NCBI GenBank assembly: GCA_037178855.1
Contig: JASJZC010000005.1
Coordinates: 8,494,001 to 8,558,000, forward strand
DNA: 64,000 nt
Direction of reading: 5' to 3'
DNA from: Oscheius sp. JU75
Lineage: Eukaryota > Nematoda > Chromadorea > Rhabditida > Rhabditidae
Shown in pieces: positions 58,491 through 64,000 of the stretch. The position numbers and the translations under genes are program-made. The notes beneath the pieces are model-generated. The model saw nothing but the letters and a program-made list of their open reading frames with translations, searched no databases and was not told the DNA's origin. Numbering within the stretch: position 1 is the stretch's first letter; every line of letters begins with the position of its first letter.

Positions 58491-60635
58491 CTAGGAACGG
58501 CTACGAGAGCGACTGCGGCTGCTGAAAATTGAGTTTTAGTGGTCAGAATTTTTAAAAAAACGTACCGGCTCTCATCACGTCTCGGACTGCGAGAACGACG
58601 ACGCGGGGCCGGCGAGCGGCTGCGCGAGCGAGGAGAACGACTCCGAGGAGACCTAAATTCGGATGTTTTCTTGTGTAAAAATGGTCGAAAAAGCTGGTCC
58701 CGGCTGCTAGCTGAAGACACAAACCTTTCCTTAGGCTCAAAATGAGTGGTCGCTGGGTGCCTAATGTGACGCGACGGGAAAGAGAGAGAACACTTTTTGG
58801 TGGGGCTGCTGAAGAAGCAGGAGAAAGATGGAAGATTCTCAGAAGGAGAGGAGAGAAGAGTGCGTTGAAAGAATTTGGTGGAAGTTGAACACCGCGGCTC
58901 TTTTTTTCGGGAGGATGAGGATGAGGAGCACTCTTTCTCAGGTGATGAAGGAGGTGAAAAAGAAGGAGCTCAGGAGCCCGAGAGAAGGAAGACTTTGCTC
59001 GTGGATACTAAAATTGGTATCTTCTTTTCTGTCTCTTCAGCAGATGAAGTTTGCCACTTTTTCAAGCCTCAGTCACTCAAAGACAGTCAGTTTTGAGAGT
59101 ACAATATTGGTTTCTCAACTCCGGTAAAGTCATAAATCTGTGCTTTCCTACGCACTTCCTTTTGAAGGGTAGGAACCACGACATGCACGAGTCGTGGTTT
59201 AGGTTTTTGTTAGCCTCGTTGCTTAGAAAAGCAGCTCACTATACTATATGCTCTTGCCTTGCTAGGCTAAATAGTTGTCTAGTCAGTCAAACTTTTCGGT
59301 CTTAATTGCCTTTCCTCAAGCTTCTAGTCTTTTTTCTCACATCAAGTTAAAGATTATCAGCTATGTGAGCTCCAAACTACTCACAGCTAGAAATCAAATT
59401 TCTCCACACATAGGGAAAGATCCATTGAAGCTATGGCTCAAGTTTTGTGCTTGGGTCTGATATTCACTTCAACTCTACGTGCTTACAATAACCTAAACCT
59501 CGGTGTTCTGGTCTATAGCTTAGAGTAATTGAAAGAGGAAGACAAACTACTGATCAAATCTGTTTTTGGCCATCTAACTCTAACCCAGTCACTCGACTAA
59601 GGTCACTCAAAACTAAAAGTTGTAGGAAGTTGAAGAGTAGATTGGGAGCAAAGTTCCATTTTTGACGACAAAAAGGGATGAAAGTGACGTACCTGCTGCG
59701 ACCGCGCCCTCCGCCACGTCCACCGCCTCCGTATCCTCCTCCACGTCCGCCACCGCCTCCATTGCGGCGCTTGCCGCTCGACAGCTCTACACGAGCACGA
59801 ACTCCACAGATCCGACTAGAATTAAAAGGATTGAAGGGCAAAGAAATAGGAAACATACGTTCCGTCCAGAGCACGAACGGCATCCTGAGCATCACGAGCG
59901 TCCTCGTACTCGACGAAGGCGAACCCGGGAGGGCGACGGGCGACCCAGACCTTGCGAATGCGGCCGTAACGAACGAAGGAGTCTTCCAGCTGTAAAAAAG
60001 GTGATTAGAAAGTTTAATAGGATGTTTCAGAAACTCGCTACCCGTAAAAAGTTCTTAATCAATTTAAAATTTTTTTTTCGGCACTTTGTGTTTAATATTT
60101 GGCAGTTGGAGCAGATAGTATAATTGCAAAAGCGCGTAGCCTGCTTGGTCAATCAGGTAATCCGAATGTCCAGATAGAAAAATCACGTTTTCTTCATATA
60201 GCATTAGCTTTGTAACTGGTCAACCGCACAAGTGATTTAAAGTCAAGATATGGAAAAGCGGTCGCCAGAAAAACTAAACCGGTGCAAAAATACTGTGAGC
60301 AGGATTCAAGTCTTTGACTCAGAGTAATTTGAAATTGAATTTTCACATTGAAAGTTTGTTCCTTTCTACCAGAATGAAGCAAATTGCTAACTGAGATCTT
60401 GAACCACACTTGGCTAAAAGGTGCTGGATATTCTGATGATCAATTTCTTCAATCTAAGTACAAAAAACCTTGGAGATTATTGAAACGTGTGCGAGGTTAG
60501 ATGATTGCGATCTTATCGTACTCAAAGACTTCAATTTACGCAAAGGCATAAAAATGAACAAACCTCCTGAGAAGTAGCATCACTCGGCAGACCACCGACG
60601 TAAACCTTGCAGTCGAGATCAGCACCACGAGACAT
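58491..60635 (-). CDS. rsp-6: SR splicing factor, RSP-6 / SRSF3-7 type, 147 aa
   Basis: Five exons: 60564-60635, 59859-59989, 59693-59815, 58566-58652, 58491-58521 (444 bases). One RRM has RNP2 as [15 protein letters not shown] and RNP1 as [17 protein letters not shown], closing with [17 protein letters not shown], near identical to what I know of C. elegans RSP-6. A glycine-rich linker and then an RS domain ([15 protein letters not shown] and a final SRSRSRS) follow. It lacks the zinc knuckle of SRSF7. It acts in the nucleus in pre-mRNA splicing. The intron between exon 1 and exon 2 is about 570 bases and that between exons 3 and 4 about 1.04 kb, long for this window; in other animals such introns of SR genes can carry autoregulatory exons. 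TTTTTCAG ends five bases before the ATG, a likely trans-splice site. Confidence 0.95.
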
Positions 60636-61094
60636 CTTCGCTGAAAAACTGACTGGTGATTGAAGTATACGAACAAGTAGAATACAAAGCGTTATACCAA
60701 TTCATCACTTTTCAAAAAGTAATAAAATTCGGATAAAGCAAAGCGAAATAGGAGAAAACGCGACGCGGCCGCGGCGGCAATCGATTCTCGAGAATTAGAG
60801 GTAAGAAAGGGTCATGGAACCCGACAAAATGCGTATTTTTGCAGAAAAAAAGTAATAAAACAGAACTTTTTCTTATTAAACTATGCAGACTCGGGGATAG
60901 AGAGATATCACAGGCTAAATGTTGATTAAACACAGTCGAAAACCAATAAAGGCTCTGTACAAGGGGGGTGAACAAATATTTGAGGAAAAAGTGGGTAGGA
61001 ATATCACAGACTGCGGGCTAAGGTCGTCATATTTCTTTGTTCTTCGAGCATAAGACTCTTCTTATTGGTATAGTTGCAGGGAGAGGAAGAGAGA
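60636..61094. other. Intergenic stretch between CDC50 and rsp-6
   Basis: 460 bases between two genes on the same strand. The only signal I see is the TTTTTCAG acceptor just before the rsp-6 ATG. Confidence 0.45.
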
Positions 61095-63485
61095 TTAGTT
61101 GCCAGGTTGAGCAATGTTGCTCAGCTCGGCCACTCTGAAAGATGGGAATTAGTGAAATCTGATAAAAACATGGCGGGAAATAGAATTAAATGCCCAGGTA
61201 AAAACAAAATTGAGCTTAGTTATTGTCAGACGAAGTGATAATTAAATGCTCGACTACTGTCAAGTAATTTCAGCGTAAGTAGACCCAGCGGAGACAGACC
61301 ACTCTTCTTGCGTAAGCTCTCGTAGTTTTGGAAACGAAGGGAGGGTTGTTTATAGAACGAAGGCACTGGTTCAGGTGAGTTTCCAAGATGAGATCCAATT
61401 CGACTGGATTGGGAAGAACAGAACCGAACAAAGTGAAGCGACAAGTGGAGAAGCTGTTAGGAGGGAAATACTAGCACACAAAACTCACGAGTGTCCAAAT
61501 TTGATATGAATGATGATAAAGATAACAGCGAGAACAATGGCCAGACACCCGACAACGAGATAGGCAATTCCGAGGAAGGAATTCTTTCCGCCGGCCCAGC
61601 TTGTGGTCGAGAAGATTATTGCCTTTCTGCCGCCAAATGCTGTCACCGGGAAGTCTGAAACACGAATTTTTAGACCAAAAAATCAAAGAAAACAACTCAC
61701 TGTTTTGAACGGTGATACTGTATGTGCCCTTGGGGAGTCCACTAGCAAAGAACCCTGCCGAGGCGGCATTATTTCGGTCTACGATTCGCCAGAGTTTGCG
61801 GAAATTCGGCAGGGCTGCTGTTCTCATCCAGACGATGAAATCCGTGTTCTGGAAGCCGCCATCCAGCTCACAGACCGGCTTCGGCCAATTCGGGGGTTTT
61901 CCAGTGCTCTAAATTCCATTTTCCCTTAAAAAAAAGGAAAAAACTGACAGCAAAAACCTCACAGAGAGTCTTGCCCTGAGTGTCCGGATTCTTGAACTTC
62001 TTGTTCTTGTCAATGTCCCAGAGGACGCCCTCATTTGTCAGCGGAACCGGGCGGAGATTTGTCGAGATTGAGAAGGAATCTGGAAGATTTTAAATTTAGA
62101 GTAGAAAGCAATATTTACCATTGAACATGGAGTTAGCGATGGCGCCGCAGGGAGCAATGGGAATCTTCTTGCCGTTGGCATCGGTCACGTAGTTGCCGTT
62201 CGCGTCTTTCACGTAGTCGAAGGGGTCGCAGTCGGAGACTTCCTGAAAAATGGGGACGTTATAAAGTTTTTGGTCAATCTTATGAGAAAGCGTTTTATGA
62301 CAAATCCGATTGGATCGATCCTTTGGAAACCTTGGCAGGAATTTTTGTACAAGACCTATGCAACTAACAGCCTATGAATTTCCGGTCAGTATTGTCGTTT
62401 TCCGTTTTTTTTTCAGTAACTGTTGTAAGTTGTCAGATAAATTAGCCAGTTCTTTGCTTAGCCATGATTTATACACCACGTAAAAGATATTCATAGCCTT
62501 TTTAACAAGAAAATCTCGATAAAGTGATAAGCCCAACAGACGACTTCCCTATATGTCAGCATGCAGCAAGTACTTTGAAAGCCTGATCCACAGGCATGCA
62601 CCCCCTTTAATACAAACTGGATGATGTGGGTCTTGTTCGCCGATCGTTTTTAGAAGAATCCCTATCGTTTAGGTCTCGAACTTTTGTCCTGGCTAGCGTT
62701 GAATGGCATTTATCAATGACTTCTCTTCGTAGAGGTATGCTTATATCCCGCTCTGGTGTTTTCACCGCCCTACGTAAGCAACCCACATCCAAATGGCCGA
62801 GATACTGCTTGTCGTTGCGACTCTTCACATAGCGTCGATGATTCTGATAGAAATTCTCCAGATAGTAGTAGACGTAGACGTCGCCTTCCATGTCTTCCTT
62901 TACGTCCATTTGCAGAGTACAGACAACTCCGGGTCCCGGTATAGCGCAGTCCGTGTAATCTACTTTGTATTCTTTCACTAAAATCGGGGCTTTTGTGAAG
63001 AAAAAGGGTAAATACCTGAATCAGATGCCAAGAAGAGCGCAATACCGATGGGAATGAATATCACGCCAACGGCTACCACGGACGGGATGACGGTCGATGC
63101 TGTGAGAATTGGCTGCCACGCTGGGAGCTTCTGCTGTCGGAGGCGACTCGCTGCAAGCAGGAAATTGGAAAAAAAGTGGAGATCTGGCAAGACAACAGCC
63201 TTTTCCGCGAAAGTATTGTCACTTTTCTGCTTTCGAGCGTTCTCTGACATAATTAGACTCCAACTAGCTAAAATGTTGGTTATGTTTGCACAAAACGTTT
63301 CACACTCCTCCATTCCGAGTTTTAAAATAAGACAGACAGGCAGTTTCACAGCTAATTCAAGCCAGTTTTCCCAGGGAATGTCCGACAAAAATGTTCTAAA
63401 AACGAAAAAACTTACGTTTAGGTTTGTTCTTCGGCACCTTCTCCTCCACAGCGTGCTCTGACGCCGATGTCTCCCGCGGAGGCAT
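61095..63485 (-). CDS. CDC50/TMEM30 family flippase subunit, 351 aa
   Basis: Eight exons in exact phase: 63416-63485, 63016-63150, 62787-62977, 62119-62242, 61958-62079, 61701-61908, 61489-61654, 61095-61134 (1056 bases). CDC50 proteins are the chaperone-like beta subunits of P4-ATPase lipid flippases. The first membrane helix follows [20 protein letters not shown], a family signature. The exofacial domain has [61 protein letters not shown] and [13 protein letters not shown]. The second helix is preceded by [20 protein letters not shown]. Length fits the family, and C. elegans CHAT-1 is the likely relative. TATTTCAG lies 10 bases before the ATG. Confidence 0.95.
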
Positions 63486-64000
63486 CTGTCCGTCGCTGAA
63501 ATATTGACGTCATATGACCATTGTTTTGAGGTGAATCACCGAAGGAAGTAGATAGAAAGACGATAAAAGAAGGAAAACCTTCGTTCTCGCCCACCATTTC
63601 ACTGCGAATCTACTAACACTCAGTGGTTGCATACCCAGAATATTAAATCAAGTGATTTCCAATCGGAAATGTTGGGGTAACTCGGAAAATTAACTACAAA
63701 ACAGGCTGTTTTGTCATATGATCGTTGCTGTGGACTATTAGAGTCAAATGAATATGAGAGACACGACAAAAGGCTAAGAAACGGAGAAAATAACCAGGAA
63801 TCTCATGAGTGACTCAGGTTTGTTTGCACTAGCTATGAACAACAGTTGGTCGATAAAATACTTCGAAGTGCAATTCAGATACTAGAGCTGAAAATCGAAC
63901 AGTTCAGGTCGTTCATGTCACGAGACATGGAGATCATTTATTGCCGAAACGAGAAAATATTAGGATGCATATTATTGGAACGTAGAGGACAGGAAAGTTA
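63486..64000. other. Upstream region of the CDC50 gene
   Basis: I see no coding feature; it probably contains the CDC50 promoter. The sequence just upstream of the start includes a TGACGTCA palindrome near 63507-63514, a CRE-like site whose use is unproven. Confidence 0.4.

Noticed and set aside
59678-59995. Proline-rich plus-strand frame
   Set aside because: It is the antisense reading of the glycine-rich linker and RRM of the rsp-6-like gene.

Overview
This is nuclear DNA from a nematode. Genes are split by short introns with GT/AG ends and TTTTCAG-like acceptors. The window holds several nematode chemoreceptor families (srt, srx, srsx and a probable srbc), two cuticle collagens, paired acyltransferase-3 (oac) genes, a C-type lectin, an rsp-6-type SR protein, a CDC50 gene and a ZYG-11-like protein. 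I cannot name the species. Gene models were built by hand from translation and splice signals; coordinates of multi-exon genes are spans, with exons given in the evidence.

Layout. 1-740: 5' part of an oac gene on the minus strand. 4.3-6.3 kb: a chemoreceptor. 6.4-10.6 kb: a complete oac gene with a dead mariner element in one intron. 11.6-13.0 kb: a peptide-type rhodopsin-like GPCR. 13-20.4 kb: no gene seen, but copies of dispersed repeats. 20.4-27.1 kb: srsx receptor, tRNA-Tyr, a small secreted protein and an srt receptor. 27.2-38.8 kb: two tandem paralogues with kinase-like domains, the downstream one a pseudokinase joined to a ZYG-11-like LRR/ARM region. 39.0-44.1 kb: an inverted pair of identical collagen genes around an ionotropic glutamate receptor. 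45.0-48.3 kb: C-type lectin and srx receptor. 48.4-57.6 kb: three unrecognised secreted proteins and an orphan GPCR, with a defensin-like peptide gene inside one GPCR intron on the other strand. 58.5-63.5 kb: rsp-6-like SR protein and CDC50/TMEM30.

Most genes fit surface sensing, cuticle or secretion, with housekeeping genes at the right end. The most unusual locus is the kinase-like pair: the upstream copy keeps HRD and a DFG-like DLG, while the downstream copy has lost the lysine, HRD, DFG and APE motifs and reads on into a protein related to the CUL-2 substrate receptor ZYG-11. The collagen palindrome, the glutamate receptor with a shortened pore loop and no amino-terminal domain, and the nested defensin-like gene are the next most notable.
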